Shown here piece after piece: positions 1-7,176 of a DNA stretch of 27,008 nucleotides (within the stretch, counting starts at the first letter, position 1; each line of letters begins with the position of its first letter). The position numbers were made by a program, and so were the translations under genes. Under the pieces are notes generated by a model. It saw nothing but the letters and a program-made list of their open reading frames with translations, searched no databases and was not told the origin of the DNA. The DNA is from a virus. The stretch is from the IMG/VR virus record IMGVR_UViG_3300033148_009018, positions 1 through 27,008 of that record; one strand, 5' to 3'.

Positions 1-231
1 CATGCTGAAGCGAATGCAATATATTTTGCTGCAAAATATGGAATTTCTTTAAATGGTTCAACTTTATATTGTAAAATGACGCCTTGTTATAATTGTGCGA
101 TGTCTATTATTGCTTGTGGAATTAAAAAAGTAATTGTTAAAAATTTTTATCATGATGGAAAACGTTCAGTTGATATGTTTGAAAAAGTCGGTATTAAATA
201 TAATCAATTAAATGATACCCTTACTTATTGA
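1..231 (+). CDS. dCMP deaminase, C-terminal part (5' cut by window edge)
   Basis: The open frame enters from the left edge and encodes 76 residues before TGA. It begins with the zinc-site motif HAEANAI, in which His is a zinc ligand and Glu the proton shuttle. It continues with TPCYNCAM, the PCxxC motif that supplies the two Cys zinc ligands. This pair is typical of the deoxycytidylate deaminase/ComEB branch of the cytidine deaminase superfamily. That enzyme converts dCMP to dUMP for dTMP synthesis, and phages often carry it. The N-terminal part lies outside the window. The gene is on the plus strand, opposite to the tail genes, so it belongs to a separate (probably early or metabolic) transcription unit. 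Confidence 0.9.
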   Translation, partial: HAEANAIYFAAKYGISLNGSTLYCKMTPCYNCAMSIIACGIKKVIVKNFYHDGKRSVDMFEKVGIKYNQLNDTLTY

Positions 232-289
232 GGTGAAATATGTTTAATAAAATAGTATAGGGTGGTATAAATGATTATCAAGGGTTACG

Positions 290-451
290 ATGTGGTTCAA
301 ATATGGAAATCCTTTTCAAATAGGAATTGACGGTGATAAATTAAAATCCCAATTCATTAAATCTTGTTTGTTTTTGTATTCTAAAAAGATATCATGGCGA
401 TTATCTTTTAAAGATTGCAAATTGAGAAGGAAAATTAAAAAAGGGGAATAA
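290..451 (+). CDS. small hypothetical protein (53 aa)
   Basis: ATG at 290 is preceded by AAGGG with 6-nt spacing. The frame runs to TAA at 449-451, and the SD of the next gene (AGGGG) lies inside its last codons. The product is 53 residues, begins MWFKYGNPFQIGIDGDK, and has a strongly basic Lys/Arg-rich C-terminus (KLRRKIKKGE). I do not recognise the family. The tight fit with the next start and the usable SD support a real gene. The short length leaves it uncertain, and a competing 19-codon ORF starts at 271. Confidence 0.45.
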   Translation: MWFKYGNPFQIGIDGDKLKSQFIKSCLFLYSKKISWRLSFKDCKLRRKIKKGE

Positions 452-452
452 T

Positions 453-629
453 ATGTCTAATCTTTCTAATGATTCAGTTATGATTACAGTAAATACTCCA
501 AAAGAATTGCATACTAAGTTTCGATATTATTCTTTTGATAAAGGTATTTCAATGACTAAACTTATTTTAAAAGCAATGGAAGAAATGGTTGAACCAAAGA
601 AGAAATTAAAAAATAGAATAAAAAAATGA
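453..629 (+). CDS. ribbon-helix-helix (CopG/Arc-like) small protein
   Basis: ATG at 453 has a good SD (AAGGGG, 6 nt upstream). The product is 58 residues. A short beta-strand-like stretch (SVMITVNTPKEL) is followed by two predicted helices (HTKFRYYSFDKGISMTKLI and LKAMEEMVEP). This is the layout of MetJ/Arc/CopG ribbon-helix-helix DNA-binding proteins, with the usual G-I-S-x-T turn between helices. Its stop overlaps the lysozyme start (ATGA at 626-629), so the two genes are translationally coupled. A role in regulating this plus-strand unit is inference only. Confidence 0.65.
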   Translation: MSNLSNDSVMITVNTPKELHTKFRYYSFDKGISMTKLILKAMEEMVEPKKKLKNRIKK

Positions 630-1042
630 CTTTTATAGCTGAAAGTTTTGAAGAAAAAATAATGAAACAACTTAAACTCCATGAAAGTTATCGGAGATTC
701 CCTTACTTATGCACTGTTGGTTATGGCCGCAACCTTGATGATAAAGGAATATCAAGAAAGGAAGCCGAATACCTTTTGAAAAATGACATAGCCGAATGTG
801 AGACTGATTTAATAAAAATATTTTCAAAAACGTATGATTTAATACCTTCAAATGCTTGGTTAGTTTTTGTAGATCTTCGTTTTAATCTTGGTCCTAAAGG
901 TTTTCGTTCTTTTAAAAACATGATCAAGAAAGCAGAAAGACAAGATTGGCCCGGTGTTGCAGCAGAAATTAAAGATTCAAAATGGTTTAATCAGGCAGGT
1001 CAAAGGGCCAAAACACTAATCAATATGATTAATTCCATTTAA
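626..1042 (+). CDS. phage lysozyme / endolysin, GH24 family, shortened catalytic loop
   Basis: The product is 138 residues and related to T4-like lysozymes (glycoside hydrolase 24), which cleave peptidoglycan glycan strands for host lysis. The catalytic Glu is E20 in KLHESYRRF. VGYGRNLDDKGIS (31-43) is the conserved Gly-rich strand, and FNLGP with RFNL (about 85-90) the second family signature. The family pattern is E-x8-(D/C)-x5-T. Here C29 is followed directly by T30, so the five-residue loop between them is missing. No signal peptide or TM is visible, so it would be released by a holin. The start is fixed by the ATGA overlap with the upstream gene, since no strong SD is present. It ends just before the bidirectional terminator. 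Confidence 0.88.
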   Translation: MTFIAESFEEKIMKQLKLHESYRRFPYLCTVGYGRNLDDKGISRKEAEYLLKNDIAECETDLIKIFSKTYDLIPSNAWLVFVDLRFNLGPKGFRSFKNMIKKAERQDWPGVAAEIKDSKWFNQAGQRAKTLINMINSI

Positions 1043-1047
1043 TAAAA

Positions 1048-1096
1048 AGAAAAGGGCTTTAACAAGGCAATACATATCTTGTTAAAGCCCTTTTCT
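1048..1096. terminator. bidirectional intrinsic terminator between convergent genes
   Basis: There is a perfect 19-bp inverted repeat: left arm 1048-1066 (core AAAAGGGCTTTAACAAG), right arm 1078-1096, and an 11-nt loop (GCAATACATAT). The stem has A-rich sequence on the left and TTTTCT on the right, so it can terminate transcription in both directions. It sits 6 nt after the lysozyme stop, between it and the end of the minus-strand tail/DGR unit. Confidence 0.9.
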
Positions 1097-1161
1097 GTTC
1101 GTTTACAATGAGTTTCTTTCCTTCTATGACCCTTCCATTATGTCCCCTCTATCAAACGTTA

Positions 1162-1329
1162 TTATGTTTTAGGATTGATTGACTTAAAAGCACCAAACAA
1201 TAAAGACACAATAGAATCATCCCATGCAAAGGGGGTGATTTTTGCTATGCCTTTCAATGCCGTAAATACGATTGTTAAAGTTAGATAATTGTTAGTCACA
1301 AATTCAACTATAACAGCATCAAAATTCAT
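1162..1329 (-). CDS. small phage protein of the lysis-like cluster (55 aa)
   Basis: ATG at 1329 is preceded by AAGGA, which overlaps the stop of the 74-aa gene. The frame ends with TAA at 1162. The product begins MNFDAVIVEFVTNNYLTLT, has a moderately hydrophobic first half, then a PFAWDDSIVSLLFGAFK motif. Short proteins with a P-x-x-W-D-D-S-I signature are recurrent beside phage lysis genes, but I know no assigned function. It is the last minus-strand gene before the terminator at 1048-1096. It might be an accessory holin or antiholin component; that is inference from context. Confidence 0.7.
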   Translation of the reverse strand: MNFDAVIVEFVTNNYLTLTIVFTALKGIAKITPFAWDDSIVSLLFGAFKSINPKT

Positions 1330-1341
1330 TTTTTCATTTCC

Positions 1342-1566
1342 TTATTTTAATTTAACCCATGCCCAGGCTGCAATAAACCCTCCAACAATACCACCCATAC
1401 CACCAATAACAGTGTCAAATTTCTTTCGTTTTTCAAGTTTAGTTATTTTTAGCATGCAGGTTTGTTCTCTACTTTGGAGTGTCTCAAAAATAATACCTAA
1501 CTTTTCGTCAATGTCGCCCTTGTCAAAATCAGCCCTGGTTATAGTTCCGTTCATTGTCAGCTCCAT
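1342..1566 (-). CDS. one-TM holin-like (XhlA-type) protein
   Basis: The product is 74 residues. The N-terminal half is charged and helix-prone (about 15-48). A basic patch (LEKRKKF) follows, then one glycine-rich hydrophobic segment at about 52-71 (VIGGMGGIVGGFIAAWAW) reaching almost to the C-terminus. This topology (cytoplasmic coiled helix, then one C-terminal TM) matches haemolysin XhlA-like or holin-associated phage proteins. Start ATG overlaps the upstream stop as TAATG, so translation is coupled to the gene before it. The location in a lysis-like group supports membrane permeabilisation, but the family is assigned from topology, not a clear motif. Confidence 0.6.
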   Translation of the reverse strand: MELTMNGTITRADFDKGDIDEKLGIIFETLQSREQTCMLKITKLEKRKKFDTVIGGMGGIVGGFIAAWAWVKLK

Positions 1567-1979
1567 TATGCAATCAATCGAATTATTTCAACATTTTCAA
1601 ACGTCCTCATTTTACCGGTTTGCGGTTCTCCAAAAACGATTTTATCTCCATCCAAAAACGCCAGGAGAGCATGGTTAGGGCCAGGGCCATGGGGGTTGAT
1701 CACACAATCCATTACTAGCAGATCACCGAAATTCTTTGAAGATAACCACCCCCTGGCGATCCGCACGCTGTCGTCGCAATCGCGGGATTCTTTTTGATAA
1801 ACAAAATACCGTGGTGAACATCGCCAAATGACATCAGCCGGATCAGCAGGGATCTGATATTCCCGATCCATGCAAATCACCTGCGCTTCTGGGCAGATTT
1901 TCCGCAACTTCCGATACAATTTACCACTTGATATCACTCCAGATATCTCTGGTTTCCATTCTTGCCAAAACCATCCCAT
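1566..1979 (-). CDS. predicted cysteine-peptidase/transglutaminase-fold phage protein
   Basis: I place the start at ATG 1979 (MGWFWQEWKPEIS) because GGGAGG lies 6 nt upstream. The frame is open further up to 2024 but without an SD. The product is 137 residues. Three blocks are conserved-looking in order: RDCDDSVRIARGWL with C68, GPNHALLAFLDG with H103, and FGEPQTGK with E118/Q120. A Cys-His-(Glu/Gln) order with a D-C-D-(D/N) and an E-P-Q-T motif is typical of small phage proteins with a papain/transglutaminase-like (lectin-associated peptidase) fold. No signal peptide is visible. The gene lies between the DGR and the holin-like gene, so it could act in lysis or on the host surface. Function is inferred. 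Confidence 0.6.
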   Translation of the reverse strand: MGWFWQEWKPEISGVISSGKLYRKLRKICPEAQVICMDREYQIPADPADVIWRCSPRYFVYQKESRDCDDSVRIARGWLSSKNFGDLLVMDCVINPHGPGPNHALLAFLDGDKIVFGEPQTGKMRTFENVEIIRLIA

Positions 1980-1993
1980 TTTATCCCTCCCTT

Positions 1994-2440
1994 TTACAAT
2001 TTTGATTGCTCTATTGCAAGCCAATTAAATATTTTTGAAATATGGGATTTACCAGCAATTTCAATAATTGAAAACATTTCAGCATCCATGGTAATCCATT
2101 GTCCTTCTGAAGCCTTCCATGAAGTTAAGAATGATGGATTGTCTCTAAAAGTATCCTTTAGCTCTCTGTAAGCAATTCTTGCATTATTATCGTAATCAAA
2201 CAAAATACCGTTAACTTCAAAACCTGCATTCAGTTTTTCTTTCTTTTTGATATTTAAGATTTCAAGTTTTAAAGTTTTGATAACATCATTATTGGTTATA
2301 TCCATGGAAATATTTTTATTTCTATAAATTTTATATTGATAAAAAACAGATTCATCAATAGTAACCTCTTCGATATCATAAGGAACCATAATGCAATTTT
2401 GAAGTTTTTTTATTTCTGGATAAATATCTGATTGAACCAT
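1994..2440 (-). CDS. DUF4376-like tail-associated protein
   Basis: The product is 148 residues. The C-terminal part, about 73-140, contains GFEVNGILFDYDNNARI, then TSWKASEGQWITMDAEMF, and a final helix with W140. This is the pattern of the DUF4376 domain found at the C-terminus of many phage tail-fibre-adjacent or assembly proteins. The start at 2440 has AAGGA 9 nt upstream and overlaps the 3' end of the RT gene by 65 nt. A second ATG at 2389 would shorten the overlap to 14 nt. Its position directly after a DGR and its tail-fibre target suggests a tail-fibre assembly or attachment role, which is inference. Confidence 0.7.
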   Translation of the reverse strand: MVQSDIYPEIKKLQNCIMVPYDIEEVTIDESVFYQYKIYRNKNISMDITNNDVIKTLKLEILNIKKKEKLNAGFEVNGILFDYDNNARIAYRELKDTFRDNPSFLTSWKASEGQWITMDAEMFSIIEIAGKSHISKIFNWLAIEQSKL

Positions 2441-3498
2441 ATTTTATATTCCTTTTAAGTAAAGGGTTTTTGATATTATTTTCTTTGCAAATAGTTTTAA
2501 AAATAATTTTCATTTCATTATCAATTATCATATTCCACAATCCATTATGGTTTGCATATGTCAACCAACCATAATAACTCATTACAGTATTTATTATTTC
2601 TGTATATTTTAATTCCCTCCAATTCTTTTTTATATTTTTAACTTTTCTATAAAATGAAGTGACAATATCTTTTCTTACATGCACTTTATTATGAAAAAAT
2701 ACATAACCTAAAAAATCAATCCCATGTTCTTTTACAGGAAATACTTGGAAATTGCCTTTTAATTTTAATTTAAGTTTTTCATTAAGAAATATTTCTATTT
2801 CTTTTCTTAATGAATGTAAATAATTTTTATCATTATGAAGAATTAAAAAATCATCACAATATCGGGCATAATATTTAATTCTTTTTTCGTGTTTTATCCA
2901 GTAATCTAATGGTGATAAATATAAATTACCAAAGTATTGTGATAAATAATTTCCAATAGGAATGCCTTTAGCAGAATCAATTATAACATCTAATAACCAT
3001 AATGTGTTTTCACATTTTATTTTTTTCCTTATTATTGTTTTTAATATTTCATTATCAATACTTGGATAGTATTTTCTAATATCCATTTTTAAACAATATT
3101 TTGTTTCTTTTTTATTCGAGAGAAATTTTTTCATTCTTTTTACACCATCATGTATCCCTCTATTTTTTATAGCTGAATAAGTATCTCTTATTAAAATACT
3201 TTTCCATATAGGTTCTAATATATTCATGATAGCATGTTGGACTATTCTATCAGGAAAATAAGGGAGTTTATAAATAACCCTGTCTTTTTTTCCTTTTTTA
3301 ATAAAGATTTCATATTCAGAATTTATGAAAGTTTTATTTTCTAACTGTTTTTTTTATTTCTTGTAAATACTTTTTAGGATTTTTATTTATTTCCTTTACA
3401 GAAGAATAATGTTTTTTATTCTTCTGTGCATTTATATGTGCTGTTCTTATATTTTCAGAAGAACAGATTTTAAAATATAAATTACCATGACGTTTCAT
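2376..3498 (-). CDS. DGR reverse transcriptase, frameshifted in an A8 tract
   Basis: The catalytic part runs 3227-2376 (283 codons). It has the strand-A Asp in KMDIRKYYPSID, the DGR-specific IGNYLSQ motif, where most retroviral and group II RTs have a Q-G, and the active site YCDD in ARYCDDFLIL. Upstream of its first ATG the same frame continues open with LPYFPDRIVQHAI, a conserved DGR RT block. The true N-terminus (MKRHGNLYFKICS..., ATG 3498) is in another frame and ends at TAA 3334-3336 after 54 residues. The frames join if the coding A8 tract (3348-3355) is read as A7, giving a 373-residue protein, a normal size for DGR RTs. D139, SQ186-187 and YCDD213-216 are numbered on this repaired protein. 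The role is to copy TR RNA into A-mutagenised cDNA for the VR. Confidence 0.93.
3348..3355 (-). other. A8 homopolymer at RT frameshift point
   Basis: T8 on the plus strand is A8 in coding sense, in the context GAAAT-A8-CAG. In the N-terminal RT frame it reads ata aaa aaa aca and meets a stop soon after. Removing one A restores KKQLENKTF and the rest of the RT. A -1 ribosomal slip would hit TAG after two codons, so only +1 slippage or loss of one A in DNA or RNA repairs it. Confidence 0.85.
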
Positions 3499-3609
3499 TT
3501 ATTTTCCATTTATGTCTTTTAAGAAATTTTCGGGTTACCTACTAACTTCTGTTGTGTGACATCCTATTCTGGCAAGAGCCAAAGTAAATATAAAAAAGTT
3601 AATTTTTAT
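3499..3609 (-). ncRNA. DGR TR-RNA 3' spacer between TR and RT
   Basis: This is a non-coding stretch between the TR and the RT start. In characterised DGRs the region just downstream of TR is part of the template RNA and is needed for cDNA priming. Here AGACATAA (minus sense, plus 3510-3517) is complementary to TTATGTCT at the 3' end of TR (plus 3610-3617). The spacer could therefore fold back on the template end. The RT start at 3498 has only a weak GGAAAA ahead of it. Assignment as template-RNA spacer is by position and homology to known DGR layout. Confidence 0.5.
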
Positions 3610-3740
3610 AGACATAATCCTACCCTGAGAAGTGATATTCGAATTACGATTAGTAGAAGAATTATTCGCATTGAAATTACAGAGACCTGATTTCAGTCCA
3701 TTCGAAAGATTCCCACCTGATTTCATAATCTGCTAATCAC
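3610..3740 (-). repeat. DGR template repeat (TR)
   Basis: This 131-bp segment aligns without gaps to the VR at 3769-3899, offset 159. There are 26 mismatches, every one a T on the plus strand of TR, that is an A in coding sense. TR has 39 such adenines. Read in the VR frame, TR is rich in AAC/AAT Asn codons (CNFNANNSSTNRNSN), the standard DGR design: mutating the first two bases yields many residues but no stop codon. Similarity breaks at both ends (3609 and 3741), which fixes the limits. Confidence 0.96.
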
Positions 3741-3765
3741 AATTATATTTACTTGTAAAAAAATT

Positions 3766-6604
3766 TTAAGACATAACCCCACCCCGAGAAGCGACAGACG
3801 AATCACGATTAGCAGAAGAAGTACTCGCAGCGAAAGTACAGAGACCCGACTTCAGCCCAACCGAAAGATGCCCACCCGAAGTCATAAGCCGCCAATCACC
3901 ACTTGTATTATAATGATAACCATAAAAATATGTAGAAGAAGAACCACCCAATGTTTTAGGATATAAAGGAGCATAGTTTCCTTCTCCATAAACACTTTTT
4001 ATATAACCATCATTATCCCCAAAAGCAGGGGCTTGCAGGGGCTTGTCCTGTATCCATATAATTAATTGCAGTATTATCAGCAAAGTTTAAGTAATCCGTA
4101 GAAGTATAAACTTTACATAAACCAATTGTATTATCAATATTTATCCCATCTATAATTTTCCACAAATGTCCAAATATATTTTCTATTCCTAAAAAAGAAT
4201 TAGCAATATATTTATCCGCTGCAACTATTCCTGCCAAATCAGAATCAGTAGTTCCTAAAGCAACTAAAATAGAACCATCAGTATTACCTAATCCCAATGT
4301 TCTTCCTGTATTACGTACATAATCATAAGAATATGTAGAAGCATCCGTATACCCTGGAAGAGCTGTTTGAGAGTCCCACGTCCCATATTTAGTTACAAAC
4401 AAAGCAGTGAGACTTTGATAACTGCTCCAACTTTGTTGATGTGTGTTTCCACCTCTATTTCTATATAAAACTCTAAAATCAGGACGTGTTTGATATGCCC
4501 ATGGCTTAAATCCAGGCAATGATCTTATAGAATCATTAGCATTATCAGCACTGGAAGTACCATCACCAGTAATTACTGCCGATGCAGAATCATCGTATAA
4601 AACACCTTCAAAACAATCATAATAATAAAAATCTTTTCCGTTAAAATGAGGAGGTACTATTGCAGTATAGCCATTAAAAGAAAAAGCAGAAAATGAAACA
4701 AGCACATACATATAGGTTTCGTCTCTACACCACAACTCATAAAACTTAGGACTTTTACTATAAACATCACCAGCAGTACCGTCAAAAGTTGCAGCGGTTA
4801 CACCATCTTGTAAATAATTTGAATCAGATGAATTGAGATAATGTTCTTCACCTGTAATACAATCTTTCAATACTCTACTATGGGCATTTTGTATTGGGTA
4901 ATCTGTATATTCAGACTCAACAAATATACCGTTTACAATAACACCTTTTGTTATTACATCGGTTGTTTCATTATAACGAATTCCATATACATAATCGTTT
5001 GTGATTGGGACACCACTAATAGTCAACCCAACAAATTCAGGAGTATCAGTTGTTGATACACCTTGATTTTCATTTTCAAATGCTGCAAGTATTTCTGCAT
5101 CTGTTTGGTCTGCTGTAGCACCGTCCTCAATATTTAAAATAGTACGAACTTCAGAAGCAGTCAGGTTATCTGCATTCCCAGTTGCTTTTTTACCAAGAAT
5201 TTCAGAAGCACCGAGGGTTACTTTCGTAAAAGTACCTGCCTCTGTACCAACCATAACTTCATCAGCAGCAGTAAATTCAGAATCTTTAATGTATTGGGGA
5301 TGGTCATCATCTTCCAAACCAGTTAAATTCCCATGGTCAGAAGCAGACGTACCGGCAAATTTAGTATCTGTAATCATTTGAACCAATGCAAAAGAACCAC
5401 CAGCTTTCGGTGTGACAACTTTTCCTATGAGAATCCCAAAATCAGTTAAATGCGTTGGTTTATCAGGTTCTTCTGCTGATTCAGCTTCAGCAAGAGATCC
5501 ATTACAAGAACCATATATAACATAAACATCGCCATCATCAATATGTCTATAAATCCAGAAACAAGCAAATTTCGCATTATTAACATCTGCAAGCGTTCCC
5601 GAACCATCGTCATAATGTGCAAAATCAATTGTGTTTCTTGCTGCCCCTTCTGTAAAACCAGTTCCAGGGACATCACCATACACAGGTATAAAAGTTACAG
5701 AAGCAGAATTATAAGAATTTAAATCGTATGAATTAACACCTCCATATACACTACCCACCTCCATAGTAAAATTATTTGTTCCTGAATAGGCAATTGCAGA
5801 ACCACTTGCTAAAGTATGATTATGCAGAGTCATTATTCGTGTATGAAATTTTTCAGGTGCATCTTGGAAATTATAACCACCAGAAATAAAATGAACATTG
5901 TCACTGGAATCTTTCATTACTTTTCCAATGGGAATCTGTGTTCTATCAGGTGAAGATGTCCTTGTATAAGGATTAGTGGTATCTAAAACAATCTGCGGAG
6001 TACCACCATTGTAATCTAAACAAATAAAATATGTGGTATCTGCTGCTGTTATTGCCTGGTTGTCTTGTTCTGCTAATGTTTCGTAAGAAAGAACACCCAG
6101 AACGTCATCTGTAATCCTGAGAAGCGAAGTCAATGCGGCAACTTTAAATGTACCGGCATTAGTTCCTTCTGAAATTTCTCCACCAGAAATAATCATTGGT
6201 GAATCTACATGAGCATTAAGAAGAGAACCAACCTTTGTTTTTTCCTCTTCAGTTAAATGCCAAATACCACCTTGCAAATCAGATAAAGCATTATGCAAAA
6301 CTTCACTGATAGGGATATTCTTATTTATGATAGTCCAGTCTGTTTCTAACGTAGGATCATCTTTTTCTGATATTAGGACATCCTCAACTTCTAAAACGGC
6401 TGTGAAGAACGTTCCTGCTACTGTGACAGTATACATTTCCCCTTTCATTATCCCGGAAGGGGAAGTATCAAGATCGGGAGTGTTTGTATCAGCATTGTAA
6501 CCACCTTCATAAGTCACACCTCCAGCAATTTGGGCAGCAACATAAGCTTCCAATTTGCCTTGTGAAACAGAAGGGGTTTTTGTTTTTATTCCAGAATGCA
6601 TCAT
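3766..6604 (-). CDS. DGR target: tail fibre with C-type-lectin-like variable domain (frameshifted)
   Basis: The frame from 6604 runs 863 codons to a premature stop at 4013. An overlapping frame (from 4083) carries the C-terminal domain and VR down to TAA 3766. They join if one copy of a 10-bp tandem duplication (4025-4044) is removed: MDTGQAPA then continues FGDNDGYIKSVYGEG. Repaired length is about 942 residues. Features include a fibre-type N-terminus, the phage-fibre motif DHGNLTGLEDDDHPQYI near the middle, and a large C-terminal lectin-fold domain (IENIFGHLWKIIDGINI, then GDWRLMTSGGHLS) that displays the variable residues for receptor binding. SD AAGGAGG lies 2 nt from ATG 6604 and 5 nt from ATG 6601, so 6601 may be the true start. 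Confidence 0.92.
3769..3899 (-). repeat. DGR variable repeat (VR) at 3' end of target gene
   Basis: The VR is the diversified partner of the TR. In coding sense the 26 changes are 16 A-to-G, 7 A-to-C and 3 A-to-T; no G, C or T of the template is altered. It encodes the last about 43 residues of the target (SGGHLSVGLKSGLC...) and ends at the stop codon TAA 3766-3768. The coding 3' end is G-rich (CGGGGTGGGG) where TR has CAGGGTAGGA. That is the position of the IMH (initiation of mutagenic homing) site, where VR and TR normally differ and which marks VR as recipient. Confidence 0.96.
4025..4044. repeat. 10-bp tandem duplication breaking the DGR target
   Basis: GCAGGGGCTT occurs twice in a row (4025-4034 and 4035-4044), followed by one more matching G. 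Ten bases shift the frame; the upstream frame then ends 5 codons later (SPCFWG-stop). With one copy the frame reads straight into the VR-bearing domain. Confidence 0.95.
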
Positions 6605-6611
6605 TACCTCC

Positions 6612-6941
6612 TTATTTCAAACCATTAATAGAAAAAACAAGATCAGCGGTTGTTTTGACATAACAAACGGTTTCCCCTATTTCACAAGCAATAGATAATT
6701 CTAATCCAGAACAATAACCTCTACCGGTTCCATCAGAATTAAAACAATAATGAAATTCAACCGGGTTATCAATGTGGGTATAAACATTATCACCAGCATC
6801 GCACTGGATATTTAAAGTTTTGCATTCGTTGGCAAGAGTGATTTCTTGCCAAGAACCATTAGCTGTTAAAGATTCTGAAAATCCAGAACTACCAACTGCT
6901 GCGATATTTCCGGCTGGGTCTACTGGTACACGTTTTTCCAT
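6612..6941 (-). CDS. small tail/fibre-associated protein (109 aa)
   Basis: ATG at 6941 has a strong SD (AAGGAGG, about 9 nt upstream), and the stop TAA is merged with the SD of the DGR target gene. The product begins MEKRVPVDPAGNIAAVGSS. The remainder looks like a short beta-sandwich with four Cys residues (about 40-95) and no TM or signal. I do not recognise a named family. Its place directly before the fibre gene, in the same unit, suggests a fibre-attachment or head-of-fibre protein. Confidence 0.7.
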   Translation of the reverse strand: MEKRVPVDPAGNIAAVGSSGFSESLTANGSWQEITLANECKTLNIQCDAGDNVYTHIDNPVEFHYCFNSDGTGRGYCSGLELSIACEIGETVCYVKTTADLVFSINGLK

Positions 6942-6984
6942 TTGTATTTTTCCTCCTTGTTTATGTAATAGTTTAACAGTTTAA

Positions 6985-7176
6985 TTAAATTGTTTCAAGG
7001 TTAAGAGTTATATACATACCTTTTGTTCTATCTTTATTAATCAACATTTTATGGCACTCAAAATCTCTCCCTGTCTCAAATAACTTGATTGGAATGTTAT
7101 GAGTATCTATGATCCCCTTTTGAATCTTTCTCACGCATTCAATCAAAATTGGGTACAGCATTCTTGAAATTTTCAT
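6985..7176 (-). pseudogene. fragment resembling the N-terminus of an M15-type peptidase (VanY/endolysin-like)
   Basis: The product is 63 residues. MLYPILIECVRKIQ and IPIKLFETGRDFECHKML followed by RTKG match the usual N-terminal pattern of phage M15 D,D-peptidases (a leading h-P-x-L, then FETxRs-x-x-r-Q, then G-x-T-k). The zinc-binding part (S-x-H-x(6)-D and later H) is absent: the frame stops after ITLNLETI. The SD (GAAGGA) abuts the ATG with no spacer, which is poor for translation. I read it as a decayed remnant of a cell-wall peptidase gene, but an expressed short protein cannot be excluded. Confidence 0.4.

Noticed and set aside
271-330. 19-codon plus-strand ORF beginning MIIKGYDVVQ
   Set aside because: It has no clear advantage over the 53-codon ORF from 290, which has a better SD and links to the next gene.
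2376-3498. Group II intron or retron reverse transcriptase
   Set aside because: The IGNYLSQ motif, the adjacent TR/VR pair and the lack of a maturase domain or msr/msd structure point to a DGR.
3535-3726. 63-codon minus-strand ORF across the template repeat
   Set aside because: It is the TR read through in the VR frame plus spacer. Its composition is explained by DGR template design, and it has no SD; not a gene.
3766-4083. 105-codon ORF taken as a separate gene
   Set aside because: It is the C-terminal part of the fibre in the frame after the 10-bp duplication. Its first 20 or so codons are out-of-frame reading of the fibre.
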